Shown piece by piece: positions 35,095 to 49,900 of a stretch of 64,000 bases of DNA. How positions within the stretch are numbered: position 1 is the stretch's first letter; every line of letters starts with the position of its first letter. The notes beneath the pieces are model-generated. The model worked only from the letters and a program-made list of their open reading frames with translations, was not told the DNA's origin and ran no database searches. Source of the DNA: Holothuria scabra (lineage: Eukaryota > Echinodermata > Holothuroidea > Aspidochirotida > Holothuriidae); assembly GCA_037179385.1 (NCBI GenBank), contig CM074181.1:50178394-50242393 (forward strand), in the 5' to 3' direction. A program made the translations under genes and the position numbers.

Positions 35095-37212
35095 TTAACG
35101 ATTGGTTCAGGATAGAATGTTTGGTGCTAGGCGACACGATTTTCTTCATATGCATGGGGTTTTGCCTCGTTAATTGAAATAACCTTATTTATTAATATGC
35201 CACTTTTGCCACTTTTACCTGATTATTTTACACAAAATGCAATGGTAGAATCCTCCAGATAGAATAATTTTATCTTCCATCATTTTAACGATTGGTTCAG
35301 GATAAAAAAAATGTATGCCAGACGACACGATTTTATTCATATACGAGGGGTTTTCCCTCGTTAATTGAACTAACGTTACTCTGTTGACACACTTTCTCCT
35401 AACAGAAAGCTGTTCCAACAGTCAGTGCATTTAACAGTTTAGGAATGGAAGTTCGGGATCTAAGTTTATAATATCTTTGTCTCAGAACTAAAAGAGCGTT
35501 CTCCAATGCATTCTGGTCGGCTAACTTCAAAGGTCTGCTGATAGAAAATAACAAATTGTAAACGCATTGAAACCTGGAAAATAGCCACAAAACTATCAAT
35601 CTCTCATGTATTCAACGGGTATCTTCTGATGTTTGCTTAGTGATGCCCGTCAAAATAACCGTCAGTATGATGAGTTGTAAAGAAATGATTACATCTAGGA
35701 GGCGGTTAACAAACGAATTGTCAACATTTTCGACTTCCACACCATTAGTTTAATTTGCACAGGTAAAAAGTTTCTTCAAAACTTTCAAACTTTGAAGAGG
35801 TATATCTGAAGATCGCTAAAGGGTGTTGATGTAGTTTCTAAGGGAGGCTCAGTCGATCACATTCAGATAAATTCAGATGCCGGTTTAATAATTTTAATAA
35901 CATAAGTACACATCTCGTTTATGCTCCTGTTGACGTCTATTCGGGGAATATTTTTTTGTCAATATCGAAACGGGTAGGTGTTAAATTTAATTACGCTCGT
36001 TCAAATAATTAGGAAACAACTTTTCTTCCAGTCTACATTTAGACTGCATTATTTTGCCATGAAGTTGTTAATTTTTCACCTGCTCTTGCGGACACTTAAG
36101 GTTTGGGTGACATACATGCAGAGGGTTCCACTGATTCACCTGTGCAATACATCGCAAATCGCAAAAATGATGCATTGCCGGTGTTTGTGCTCACCTCCGA
36201 TGTGTCATGCAGATGGAACAGTTAGAACAACTGTTGAGAATATGGCGTGAGCTTGAACGCATCTTCAGTGGTGAACAGAAAAGTGGAATGGGTTTTTGAA
36301 CCCACAGCTGTTGCTAATGGTGTGCAATGCAACGATGAATTTAACCAGATGGAAGGCTCCATTCCATGTTTCCTTAGGAGGGCAGATAGAGAATGATTAA
36401 TCTTTAACATATTACTCTGCACCTTTCAAAATTTCAATCATGTACTTTGCTTTAACTCCAATGTGTTCGTTTAGCAGAAAAGTGATGTAATGAACGATCT
36501 GCAAAATTTCAATTTGCATTCCTGAGGATTAAAGAAACCAAAATTAATTGCACTGGTAAAATTTATATATATTTTCCGTAATTTGTAGGTACATGCTTTC
36601 AGTTTGTTTTATTTTTTACTTTTAATGGTTTTGTTTTAACTAACTTTTGGGTAACTTAAACTATTACTTTAAAACATCACAAAGTTCGAATTTGCAAATC
36701 ATTTTGATTTTTTAATTTCAATTTTTATCAGGACTTCTTGCAAAGTTTGTTTACCTGTTTGAACATTTGCAAATTACTATCATTTACAAGGATAAAATAT
36801 CTGTTTCAGTAATAAAATCACAGAACAGATGTTTTCCTACTCATTTAGAGAGTAAAAAACAATTGAGGTATAAATTTCAAACTACTGATTAGTTAAAAGT
36901 TAAATGTTTGAACAAGCTGAGATTTTTCCATAGTTTACCCAAATTTTTCCTGTATGTTAGGTTAGAAAGGAGGTGGGTCAACCTGCAAAATACGCAATTT
37001 CCTCTCATGAGACTTAATTGTCTTTCAAGCGATATGTCAAAACCTCGTAATTTCCGTGGGTTTCCAACCCTTGACCTCCGCCTAGTCTTATCCCCCTTGA
37101 CCCTACTTTCAGGAGCGTGCGCTTGACGTTCAAATTTCGCTTTGCGGAAGAAAACGTTTTCCCCCTTCAACAGTTCCTTGTCCCCCACTTGACTTTCTCG
37201 CGTCGTTACTGG

Positions 37213-38496
37213 CAGTGGCAGGGGGGGGGGGGGCAAGTTGCCACCCCCCCCCCCCGGAAAATAAAAAACCTGGAAAATAATTTGGGGAAATTGGGCCATT
37301 GGGCCATGTTCCCTCCTCACCGATGCCATTTTTTCTTTGTTCTTAAAAATACGGAGGCAAACTTTAGTACACAGATTGTACTTCAAAAGAGAGCATATGT
37401 GACACCACATTGCATATAAGGAAACCCAATTTTTCAAAAATTTTCAAAGGGGAAGGATTGCCTATGCGAGGCCCCTCAGTGATGCCAATTTTTTTAATTC
37501 CTACAAATTAGCGATTTCTGTCAAATTCAAATTTTAACTTAAAAAGGTGGACCCTGTATCCCACTGGTGGAATCGATTAAAATAAAGACTACATGACTAA
37601 GATTCAGTTTACAAGCATGAATGCGCTAATTTTGGCCATCTGAGGGGTCTGAATTTTTGGAAATTTTCTTTACGCTCTACGCCAATCAATGGAGGCCGTT
37701 AACTCAGTCTTTTGGGCAAAAAATTTTTGGGGTCAAAGTAGCTCTTAACTCTCTGATCAGTTTGCAGTTTGCGAAAATATTTTGAAGTGAGCATTTAATT
37801 GCAAACGACAAACGAAGATAGCGACTCGTAAGATTCTTCGTATAAGTCAGGAAAATGCTATTTCCGGCCTTCTGAGGGGTCTAATTTTTCAAAATTTTCT
37901 GTACGCTCCGCTTAGATAATCTTTATGATAAAAAACGTTTTGTGGCCAAGAATAAACCACAATCATGTACCGATCAATGCTCTTATTTTTTGACTCCTAA
38001 AAGTGTACAAATTAAATGACAAGTTTTACTTCGTAAGGTCGCACAAATGGCATAAGAATGCATGTAAAGACATAAAAGTTTCAGTTTTTTTCTCATTAAC
38101 CACCACGATTCAGCTTTTAACACTTTTCCAGTCAAAGTAAAAAATCTTTCACCACTTTGCATCTAAGCTCCTTGAAACGTCAAAAAATTTCCGTAAACCC
38201 TTCCCCTTAGACCACACTGCATGCCCCCCTTCAGAGAAATCACTGCGTTACTACATACAAATAAACCAGACATATATTTTTTACCAAAATAATATACTTT
38301 GTTATTTCCGATTGCTCTATGTTGTACTTTAAGATTAAAATGCAGGTAATATTACAAAATGACATGGTAATGTTGGCATACTTGTAAATTTGCGTATTTT
38401 ATATGAAATACATACACAAGTGACCGGGAAAAGTGTTGGGGAATTTTCATACCTTTGCCCCCTCCCCCCTGGAAAAAAATCCTAGCTACATCACCG
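37213..38496. mobile_element. hAT-like element, 1.28 kb, in the flank of copy B
   Basis: It starts CAGTGGCAGGGGG and ends CCTAGCTACATCACCG. The flanks GTTACTGG (37205-37212) and GCTACTGG (38497-38504) are an 8-bp duplication with one mismatch. Copy A at 15340-15365 is continuous across this point. No transposase is recognisable. Confidence 0.78.
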
Positions 38497-39231
38497 GCTA
38501 CTGGAAACAGGCAGCTCCCTGCCGGAAATATCACATGCCACAAGAAATGATTACGCCACATATTTACCACATTTTCCACATGGAAAACCACATATTTCCC
38601 AATTTTCTTTTAAAATGTGTTGGGCGAACAGGTGATGTTTGCAGTCCTCGCTGTGACTCTTACTCTTTTGATTGAAAATTCAAAGAGGCGATATATTTAT
38701 CTTGATCAATAATTACATTGACTTATTTTATCCAGGCAATGACACTTTATGTTACTTTCTTCTCAAGGTTGAATAGTACTGTGTGACTAATAACGGCACA
38801 GGGATTTCTTCAATAAGTGTAATTATCAATAACGTTATTGACAAACTCAGAATACACTTACTGTTAAATTCTACTCCCTTCTCTCTATACACGTGATTGT
38901 GTAACTGTGTCAAATGTCCTCTTAAAGTGAAGTTGTACGTAAACGTCCAATGTGGAATTTGTTCTACTAAAAGTGTACTCACAGTGACGGAGTGAGTGCT
39001 GCTAAGACTTGCTTTAACTGAATGCAGGAATAGCGTACTATGAGAGCAACTAAATCAAGTCCATGCGTGATAACTGCACAGAGTGTAGCAGCTTTTATCT
39101 GAGGCCATGGTGGACCAGTGGGTTAGCGTAGAAATAGCCACTACCCAAGCTTGCGCTGCACTGAAAAGTTTTAATGACAGCAGTGGCGTGGTTAAACTAG
39201 GCTAGAGCCCCGAAACTTCACGTTCGTTTAA

Positions 39232-39482
39232 CCCTTTACCGTTGTGCTACAATCGGAGCATATTTGCGCGCCGCGGGAGTGGGCGGAAAAGCGGACGTAG
39301 CACGCCCCGCATCAGCTTCCGTAGGTTATGACCCCGTGACCTTAAACTATTGTCCCTATCGTTGTTGCGGCCAAATTTTCGGGTAGCTACTTGCAGTTGG
39401 GAGCTCCGCGTGAAACAGTAAAGATCGGTGACAGCCGAGCTCTCCGTATGGTGTCCAAAAGGACCCAAACAACGGTGAAGGG
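39232..39482 (+). mobile_element. Single TTAA-flanked MITE (piggyBac-like), 251 bp
   Basis: TTAA at 39228-39231 and 39483-39486. It has the same length as the 34844 copy and the same orientation as the array units. The ends are CCCTTTACCGTTGTGC and AACGGTGAAGGG. It is somewhat diverged from the array (for example ACAATCGGAGC in place of CCGGTCGGGGC), so it is an independent insertion. Confidence 0.88.
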
Positions 39483-40074
39483 TTAAAGAGATATTTGTTA
39501 ATATTGCAGAAAATGTCAGATTCGGGTTTCTTGTATTTAGATTTGAATTTCGGGGATAATTGAAGATATTGCGTTTCTTTCTTATTAGAATATATCCGGG
39601 ATTAGCACTGCAGCTGAACTTCGTTGTTGTTACTTAATACTATCTAAAGTCTGCAGGTTGAGGGTTCCCGGCGACATTTAAAAAGTTTTCGATACCTCGT
39701 TGCATTTTGTTATACAAAATGTTTCAAGGTAAGGAGCATATATTGAAAAAAGTTTATATAGAACTAACTAGAGATCGCAATTTAGCAGCGCGAAGCGATC
39801 GAAAAATTTTGTCGTTTTAAACAAACAATTTCAAGTATGGAGCCTTTGGAAAGAGTTCGGAAGTTTATGGAGGAAAAGTTGGGAAAAGCGCCCTGTAGCT
39901 GACTGGTGTCACTTTTCAGAGCAATGGGGCAAACGCCCCGGCTCCTCCTACAGCTAAGTCGCTGAATGACAAGAAGTTTTATAAAAACTGTTTTACTCTA
40001 AAATCTTTGGAAATGGTTCACTTTTTTGTAGGTTTATTTATTTACCACTTAGCCCAGAAAACTCATGTCAGGCT

Positions 40075-40700
40075 ACACGGAGTTTACACGTCTATCCCTC
40101 ATAGCGTCTTGCCATATTTTGTCTCTTTTCAATGCTAAGGGGTAAATCTCAACTATGAGGGTGTTACACATCTATCCCTCATAGCTTCTTGCCATATTTA
40201 TTGTCTCCTTTCAATGCCTGATACCCTGAAAACTTCCTTGATTGGCGTTTTGGTAGTATTTTTCTTTTTATCTTTGAATGGCTATTTGATAATATTTATC
40301 AAAAATTACACCTTATTTCGTAGACTCCCTTGTGAAAGTTATCAAGCTATGAGGGGGTTACACGTCTATCCCTCATAGCGTCTTGCCATATTTTGTCTCC
40401 TTCAATGCTAAGGGGTAAATCTCAACTATGAGGGGGTTACACATCTATCCCTCATAGCTTCTTGCCATATTTATCGTCTCCTTTCAATGCCTGATACACT
40501 GAATACTTCCTTGATTGGCCTTTTTGGTAATATTTTTTTATTTTTGAAAGGCTATTTGATAATATTTATCAAAAATTGCACCTTATTTCGTAGACTCCCT
40601 TGCAAAAGTTATGACGCTATGAGGGGGTTACACGTTTATCCCTCATAGCTTCTTGCCATATTTATTGTCTCCTATCAATGCTTAAGGGATAAATCTCAAC
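40075..40700. repeat. Tandem repeat of about 272 bp with a hairpin motif
   Basis: CACGTCTATCCCTCATAGC recurs near 40087, 40358 and (one change) 40631. CACATCTATCCCTCATAGCT recurs near 40168 and 40441. CTATGAGGGGGTTACACG followed by CCCTCATAG can form a hairpin. About 2.5 units are present, in a stretch that copy A lacks. Confidence 0.8.
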
Positions 40701-43700
40701 TGCCTGGTACACTGACAACTTCCATGATTGGCCTATTTTGCTAATTAACCAATATTCATCATAATTACATCAATGCTGTTCAAGGTGGTCACCCCTTTTA
40801 TTTGTGAAGATCTATTTGATAATAAATCTTCTTGCCATATTTATAGCCGCCTCTCAATGCAAGTGGAAGAATCTCCTTCCAATTTTTTTGTACTCTGAAA
40901 ATTTTTGTGACTGTTGTAGGGCTATTTCCATAGATATTGTCACCACATCCTGTATGAGGGGTTGACTGGTAAATCCCCCATGGGTTCTTTACACTCTGAA
41001 GAATACTATAACTGGGTTTTTTCCCTCTGTGGTCATCAATTTTACTGTCTGGGAGAAATGAATGTTGTATATTTTTTTTGTGAAAACTTGTTTGTTGGCA
41101 TATCACCAAAATTTACGTCAGTTTCTGCCTTTCACCCTTTCTTTCGATGATGTGAAAGTTAAATTTTTACCCATGTACTTTATAATGACATCTCTTAATT
41201 GTTTTCAGTTTTTCGAAGGCTTTGTTTTCATTCGATACTGTACCTTTTAGGAAATATGTCAGAAAAATCAAAGGAGAATTAGGTGTTTGCTTTTGAGTTA
41301 TAAGTGCTTGGGCCGTGATGGCATGGTGTTTTTGATATTTGCATCCCTTATTGGGGACTTGCGCCCTTTTAAAAATACTGGAAGAAAAAAAACATATTTC
41401 AAAACGACATTGTGAGATAATTTTAATTATTGTGACTATGCTTTGGACGAGGTAACCCATCTGTGCACAAATAAACGTTACCGATACAAAACTCAACTTC
41501 TGCTGTTGCTTCGTTATGTATTCGTCTACGAACTTTTTCACTTAATAAAATCCCGCAAGAATGGAAAGAAAAATTTATTATGCTCTAACAAATATGCAAC
41601 TTCTTTGTCTATAAATTAAAATCCATGATAGGACTACAAAAAATTACACTTCTCTTTAGTGTTTTCTGTTTTACTAAGAAAATTTCACACAAAGACAAAT
41701 GTTATAAATTGAAAGCTTTTGTTATCACGTTTACTGTAATTTGAGAGCTGAATGGCGGTGGGGAACCAGGGGGCAAAGGTTTTGACGGGGGGGGGGGGCT
41801 TTGTCCCCCGCTTGTGCCGCCACTGCAAAAAAAAAAAACTCCTCTCAAAAACTCCAGCCCGTAACACATTTTACCTACAATGCAACGTGAGGAAGGGTTT
41901 TTTCGGTTTTAAACATTTTAAAGTTTGATCTCTAACGAGAATTATTTACTTTTTAATAAAAAGATGGTGAGAGTATTACGAAAAAATCATGATTTTTTTA
42001 TACTGTAGCAATGGGACTGCAATGGATGAAACTATTCTTCATACTAGATCCTACGACTGGTAGCTGTGTTGATTTTAAAATTGAAAGGACAGAATTTGTC
42101 AATACTTAGAAAGGATCATTGGCATGATGTTGCTTTACCTACACTTAATCACTGTACTATTTGACTGTATTTAGCTGAAAATGTCTACCTGATTGAATAT
42201 ATCGTTGCGGCAAAGCTACACCCACCCTACGACTCTAAGAGAGAATTGCTTATTCCATTGTTACCACGCTGTATATTTTTATTATATTGGGGTTCTCTCC
42301 TTCGGGCAGGATAACAAAATAAAAACTGCTTTGATTCCGTTTACAAGCTTAGTGAATGCTACTTCAGGTGGCAGAGGCGATCTGGTCCAGCTGATGGTGG
42401 CGTTACGCCTAGATAGTCTTTTGGGCACGATCGCATTTTACGGGCACATAATTTTCTGCCCCCTCCTTTAGCTGACAAGGCCCCGTCTGTACTCTTATGC
42501 CTGTGTTTACCTTCTTACGGTGACATTCCGAACATAACTTTCAGTGCCTGAGACATATCAATACATATATTAAACTAATGATGAGGAATGCTGCAAATGC
42601 TGACATTTCTTTTGCTGACAGTATAGTAGGTCTAACCAGTTCTTAACAACTCATCATATTGACGGTTGTTTACGGTGTGTAACGTGATACTAATTGTCTT
42701 CAAGGAAAGATTGAAACTTCCATCCTCGGGACAATGTTACAACTGACCTTCAAATTAAGGTAGCAGACATTAGAACTCTACGGGATATCCCTCCCTTGAC
42801 ATTACACGCTTTGGACATCTTGCTGAACAGGCATAATACGCATTAGTAAGTACAAATCAGATGATTTCAATGGAAAGTTTTGAGGATATTTTGCAGGTTT
42901 CAATGCAACAAACAGCAATAACACACCTTAGTTATTTCCTACCAGCAGAACTTTAAAGCAAGCCGTCTACTTTGAAGATTTTTTTTTTTGGGGGGGGGTT
43001 GGGGGGTTGGGGGGACTTTTTTTTTAAATAACTTTTTAAATATTATAACCGTAGGTCCCGACCTCCTATCCCTTCACCATTAGACGCTTTGGCGGTTAGG
43101 AACAGCTCCCTGTTAGCTGAAACTTTGACAAAAGTGTAAGGTTAATCCAATTAAGAAGGCAAAATCCAATGCCTATGAATAAACTCTTGTTCTCGTTGTA
43201 GCGCATTGGAAATTCTTGTCTGAACCAATCGTTTAAATGATGGAAGATAAAATTAGCCTATGCGGAAAAATCTACCATTGTATTTTGCAAAAGAATATTA
43301 AAATTAAAGTGGTTTTGTACCTTAATTATATGTCCTTTGGTGAAATTCTTTTGTTTGATGTTGGCTCATAATACCTAGATTCTCGATAACCGTAAAATTG
43401 CACTTTATCAGACTTTTCACTCAAAGTTTATTACCAGTGATACCTACTGAAGAAAAAGTTTTAAAGGCTTTCGTCCTTGTAAAAATGTGAAGTCATTCTT
43501 CTGTCATCAACATCGACTGCCTACTAACACGCCATTTTATGAAAGGATACCAATAAACTGTTATTTTACGACACCAATATCCAAGAATAAATTAAACTAT
43601 AGAGCACTTGTAATATTTTTTCTTCAGGTATCCATGTATAGGACTGATGTTATGTTTCTTGTGTTATCTGCCAATACATTTTGAAGCAAAATTTAACATT

Positions 43701-43714
43701 CGATTTTTTTAAAA

Positions 43715-43901
43715 ATGGACTGCAGCAAAAAGTTAATACGCTGGCTACCAGCTACGTCTGTTTTCATCCTAATGTTTTTCTTTGGCGGTGTTATGAAGGC
43801 GAATGGAGTTACCCTTTCTTACACAGTGCGTCACCTTAACTCAACAAATATATCCGTGTCGTGGGCATTTACTCTACAATGTGCTATAGCATTTCTGATA
43901 A
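43715..43901 (+). CDS. Exon 1 of copy B transporter gene
   Basis: This exon is 187 nt: ATG plus 62 codons and one base, followed by the donor A|GTAAGTATT. It encodes a short cytosolic N-terminus (MDCSKKLIRW), TM1 with FFFGGVMKANGV, an extracellular loop with an N-glycosylation-type sequon NST, and the start of TM2. The same exon, of equal length and with the same donor, is intact at 19073-19259 and frameshifted at 10632-10817 on the minus strand. Confidence 0.85.
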
Positions 43902-46900
43902 GTAAGTATTCAGATCCTTAGATTGGGGAAAGGAAAATTATTTAAGAATGCAGAGCAAAGGTTTGATTAGAAAATAAAAGTCGGTTCACTTCTGCAATGG
44001 TATGTACGTGTTAATCTCAGTTATCAAAGTTGTTACCCATTCAAACGGTGGGTTTACATTAAAGGGGAAATTCTTCAATGTTTCACTGTGACAACGCTGT
44101 TTAGAATTCCTCTGTTTAAAGACAGCTATTATGTACTAGCTTTTCAAAATTTTTAGACCGCTTCTTTATTAACGTTGTTCAATTAAGAGCAGCTTTGGGG
44201 TATTAAACAACATTGATCGATTTACTGGTTAATAAACGCTTCCTTAAAAATTCGAAAACTTTTTTTAATTATTTTTAACAATGTTTGTTCCCATTAAAGC
44301 AGAGTGTTATAAATATCTACTTTGTGAAAATAGATGTTGAAACGTAATCAAGTTAGATGAAAATCATTTCAAATAACCAAAAGTTCCATACCTTTACATC
44401 TTGCATGGCTGTCTAGAAATCCACTAGATAAAGTGTCTTGGAGTAGAACTTTCCAGTTAGACAATTTCTTCACTTCCCATCTGATTTTTTTGTAGTCCAT
44501 TCTCTCCATAGAAAGGAAACATGTGTGAGGGTGCAGACGGGAAGTGTTTAAATATGTTCTTAACCAATACCGTAGCAATTGGAAGTGACCTTACCTCTCT
44601 CACTCATGCCGTTTTAGCCTGCTCGTAACTGTCAATAGCGTAGCCACAAGGGGACGTTCGGCCTGCACTCCCATTTCAATATCCAAAAAAAATCGTATAT
44701 GGAAGGTAACTGTCATGGGAACACTTGGATCACAATGAAAGACTAATGTAAACAAAACTCAGTCTTATTTTCGATGGAAACAGTTTTGGCAAAAGAGGTT
44801 GGGATGAGTATTAGGGACTAATATGTATCCGAATCAGGATAATTAACGTAACACAGGCGCGAGAGTTGATGTTGAATAATTTGATATTAAACGCATACTG
44901 TCTAGTTCAGAATAAGGTTCAAATAACATTTGCGATTGTTCAATGTGGTGCTTAGCTTAGATAGTCATTCGCCCTTGGAAACTTTTCACCCACTCGCAGG
45001 TTGTTGCCTTCTTGCATTGTGTCAGACTACATAATTCCGGAGTCGTTTATCCACAAACCATCCGGGTGCTCTCAAATTCTTGACTACTTTGGACCAGTAC
45101 TGATGGGGCTGAACACCCCTCTAGACTCACCACCGAGGAGTTTGAAAACTTTCATCTGATAAATATCTCTTATCATACAAAATTCCAGAACAAACTGTTA
45201 AGAGATGCTTTGGCCTGCCATCTTGAAGCCTTTTGGAGCAAAAATTTTTACCCGCTCAGCACACTATCTTTTCACTCCGTTTAGATAGTAAACATGACCA
45301 ACTTTTAAACTGCTAACTATACGTAAACCATGATAATAAGCTCAAATTTAACTTAAAATGTTTTTACGCCTATATGTGTCACAAGATTGCATAAAAGCAA
45401 TCCAAGTTTTTTACAAACTTTCGAAACTGAGGGACAACCCCATGCTAAGCTAACGGTCACCCAACATTAACATAACTTGAATGGCTTTACACAAATTTTA
45501 CTCCAAAAACTGTAGAGCTTGTTTCTAATGTTAAGGAAAAACTGTAACCATACTACTTCAAATTTCGTGACTTGCATTTTACATTTTTCATATTTTGAAC
45601 AGCTCCTTTTGGTGGTTATCTTTTGCGCATCTTTACTTGTCGAAGTATGTGTGTATTTGGTGGTATTTTGGCTGGCGGTGGCTACATTTTTGCTGGTTTA
45701 TGCACGACCTCTGTGTGGCATCTCTTTATTTGGCATTCCTTGTCAGGTTGGTTATACTTTATCTATTTGAATAAAATGATACAAGGTGTCAACGTTCAAA
45801 GTTTTTTATGTTTTTACCCTTTTCGTGCAATATTTCATTTATTGTCTAAGCACTTCTTTAAGCGTAAAAATGCTTAGTGATGAAAAGATTCAGAAATGTC
45901 AGTAGTCTCATATAAATATCTTTGTGACACAAAAGTTATTTCTTCTGGGAAATATGCATGTAAACCAGGAAAATACAAAGATGCAAAAAATATTGTCTTC
46001 AAAATTATTGAAATAATTTATGAAGGTTTTCAGTTATTTGTTTTCAATATGAAAATTCATTTTCCATAGATGTACATAATCACTTAATAGTTTTTGAAGT
46101 TAATCTCTTTCCAAAGTTCAATGAAGAGAAGTGTAAAGCACAGTCTTTGAAATTCTGTTTTCGGGCACTTTTTGCATGCACCAATCATATAGAAGAATCC
46201 GAATAGTCAAGTAACGGTATGATTAAGATGGACAAAACTGGGGTCCATCACCATCACTCTTTCAAATTCTTTGCTTTTATCTATATGGAGGGTTGTCCAC
46301 TCAAATACCTCTCGGTTCCATCAATTTCACGGAATATGGGGGTTAATAATTGCATGTATAGACAATAAATATAAGGCGATTTGAGTATGATGGGCCCCAC
46401 TTATGGCCGCTATCTGCTGGAATTCGTCTCTACGCTTCGTTTGTTCGAGCATTAAGTCTGCTCCATGCAGGACAACATGGATGTGAAAATACATATTGAA
46501 GAAACTAGTGAACTCTAAGTCACATATCTTTCTCACCCTCCTCTCAAATCCTCTGTTTTGAAAAAATATACATAACAGTAAGTCCAAATAAGGTTTTTTT
46601 TTTTTGGGGGGGGGGGGGGGGGTTCAAGAATCGGAAGAAATTATGGCTTATCAAAGATTCTATTTTCTTATTCTCTGTAAACACTTTACTGTCTTGAAAA
46701 ACAGGGGAAAGTATTGCTACAAAAATATCCGTGATAGTGTTTGTTAAAGCTGATAAACCAGCATCCGTCTTGTGCATCTGAGTGAAGCATTGAAATGTCT
46801 AAATATTTAAATATGAATACATAGTATTAAAGACCTCAAAATCGTAATTCTTAACATCCATTTAAATTTCTTCATCCAAGCAGCCATTTAATGTCTTAAT

Positions 46901-49900
46901 GATTCCACAAGTTTGATTTTTGGAGGATCATTCCAAGATGATTCCACAAAACTGACGGTCGTCAGAGTTTGCAATGAATTGGTAAGGTCTGCCAATGAAT
47001 TGGGATATTTATCCTGTCCTTCACTGCCAGTTTATTTTAATGGACTTCTCACGGTTACCTGTACTGTGTATATTTTGATACAGTATTTTCTTCAAAACGA
47101 TACATTGAGTAATACTTTTATCAATAAATTGAGATGCTATGGAAAATTTACATCTTTCTTCATGTAAATTTTGCCAAGTTCGAGTTCAATGAACTTTTTA
47201 ACTTGAAGGGGAAAAGTAAACAACAAATCACAATACCTGTGCACCTGTTCAATTAGATTTATGACTAGATATTTAGACTGTAAGACTTTTGTTCTGTGGA
47301 ATCAGCCTCTCATGATGGTGGATAGCCTTAAGGAATCTCCCAGGGATTTGAATTTACTAGCCCTTTTTGTAAATGAATCAGAGAGTATATGACAGACTCT
47401 TGTAATACCTCAAAGAATTAGCCCCGGGGTTCACCAGGGATCCCCTGGTGTGCAAAAAAATGGATCCCCTGGTGTGTACCCGGCATGTCGCAGTTGCAGA
47501 AGGGGAAGACCTTAGGGGAGTAATATCAATTCCTCTTTTTTCCAATAGAAAAAAAATTTTGTTCTCTCTGTTTCATAGACGTAGAAGTAACACTTTAAAA
47601 TCTCACTTTACCAAATTTTTTGATATATTTATCCTTCATTTTCCAATTAATTATATACCTTATTCAGAACAGTAGTTTTGCTAATTATGTCGTGCAGAAA
47701 CTGTAAACATGACAAAACAAGTAAAAATACTAAGTTACACGTTACTCCCTATTGCGTGGAAGGCGCTTCGGCTTTGTAATGAGACTTCAGGCAGAGGAAG
47801 CAGGTTCACTCTAAAAACGTCCGGTTGAAATTGAACCGGAAAAGGATCAAATGGACACTGAACCAAGAAGGATCAAATAGATTTGGTTCATTTTGAACCA
47901 AAAACGGTTCATTTTGAACCGGGACCGGTCAAATATTTGAGCCTTTTAGGTTCAGTGCCCGTTTGATCCTTTTACGGGTCAATTTGAACGGGCGTAATTA
48001 GAGTGTTGGCTAAAAACATAGAGCTAGTACTATTAAGTTCCTGACTGATGTATCTCTTGAAAATTGCAGGCCACAGAAAAGGGTTTCATGAATGACTGTA
48101 ATTGTTGTTCTTGCTTTTTAAATCTCACACAGTTCTTGGCGTCATGCAGCCAATGCCATAACATTGCTAGTCGTACTAGTAGAGAAGGAGATGTTATATT
48201 GTTTTCTTTGAGGAAACAATTCTGTTAAGGGTGCAGTGCAGCTCCAATTACTACCCAACATAAATGCATGTTTCCGTATTTTAGGAGCAATGCAGAATTG
48301 TTTCAAAGTTCAAATATAAAGGCAGACTTTCTCTAACTCTCACAACATGCTCGTAACTCGTTACAGAATTTGAAATCACAAAGGAATCTTATCAATTAAC
48401 TTGACTTTTGAACTAAATGATAAAACTGTTTTTTTTTTCGGTATGGACTTCGAAAAAAATTTTTCTTTTATCAATCTATTCTATTCGTTATTCTATTCGG
48501 GGAATAGTTTCTGTACAGGGGAAATTTTTATGTATGTTGAAACAACGATTGGCGCTTTTATTTCCTTTGCAAACAACTAATTATTTTTTCAGAATGGAGT
48601 AAATTATCTCTTCAAGCTCATTTACAGTACATTCGTCTAGGCTAGGAGACTAACAAACATTTAATATTTTTCGACTGCTTTGGTCGCAATTAAAAACAAA
48701 CATTGTGACTCTCAAGTCTCAGTCTCAAAAATCATTCTCTCTTAAGGGAGGTTACATCAAACAAACTTTATAGACTAAAAACTACATGCCAAGCAAAATG
48801 TCTTATTACAACAAGGATAAAACACTTGCAGTATGTACAGTCTGATAAAATGGGTTTGGACTGAGTGTCTCAACTTTTTTTAAGGAAACTTTAAGCAAGA
48901 AACAACTGTAGCTCATTCTAGGGTTAATCATATGTGAAAGGTTACAGTTTTATTTTTGTTATATTTGCTTGAATTACACAATTTCTTTATTCTGGAATTA
49001 TTTTGCTCTTTTACTCAGCAATGACAAGTCATGACTACTCATGAGTAGTCTGTTTAACGAGAAAAAATGCCTACAGTCATTCTCAAAGCATTGCTGTCAA
49101 TAATTTGATTGCTCTTGTTCATTATTCTAACTGCCATTTGTGTGAAGTACTTCACATTGTATGATACTTAATTACCAGTCAGCCTCTAACTTGGTACCTA
49201 AAGCTAACATTGTAAACGAATTGACGTTTTTTTCCAAACCCTTACGGGTATGGCATTTTCACAACAGTTGATGGGATGAAGGCACTGCAAATATAGTTTA
49301 ACGTAGATTTTGATTTATTCCATCATTTCGTAGCTCTTTTCAAGTAAGAATTTGTAAATAAGTTTGAAACTATAGCGGAAGTCAAAATCCATAATGTTTT
49401 TCTAAATTGATCATTGCCGAATGCATTTTGATCGGCTTTTCAAGTACTTGGGTAGCTAGTTTGTTAGATGTTTAGTTGGTTTGTTTGTTAATTAGATGGT
49501 CAGTTGGTTCATTGAATGGCTAATTGATAAGTAAGTTACATGTTTGGTAGATTGGGCGGAAAAGCGGACGTAGCCCGCCCCGCATCGGCTTCCGTAGGCC
49601 ATTGGCCCCGTGACCTTAAAGTATTGTCTCTCTCGCTCTTGTGGCCGAATTTTCGGGTAGCTACTCGCGGTTTCGAGCTCCGCGTGAAACAGTAAAGATG
49701 TGTGACAGCCGAGCTCTCCGCATGGGTCCCAAAAGGACCCAAACAGCGGTAAAGTGTAAACTAAGCCTGTGGAGTGTGTTTACTGCCAAAGCTGATGCCA
49801 CTGTCTCTGCGTGTGTGTGCACGTAAACCTTTAGCCGAGTGGTGCAGATATTTTAGCTTAACCCTTTACCGTTGTGCTCCGGTCGGGGCATATTTGCGCG

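Noticed and set aside
36889..37437. 182-residue open frame on the minus strand
   Set aside because: It crosses the edge of the 37213-38496 element and G/C tracts, with a Gly/Pro run from the homopolymer; not a gene.
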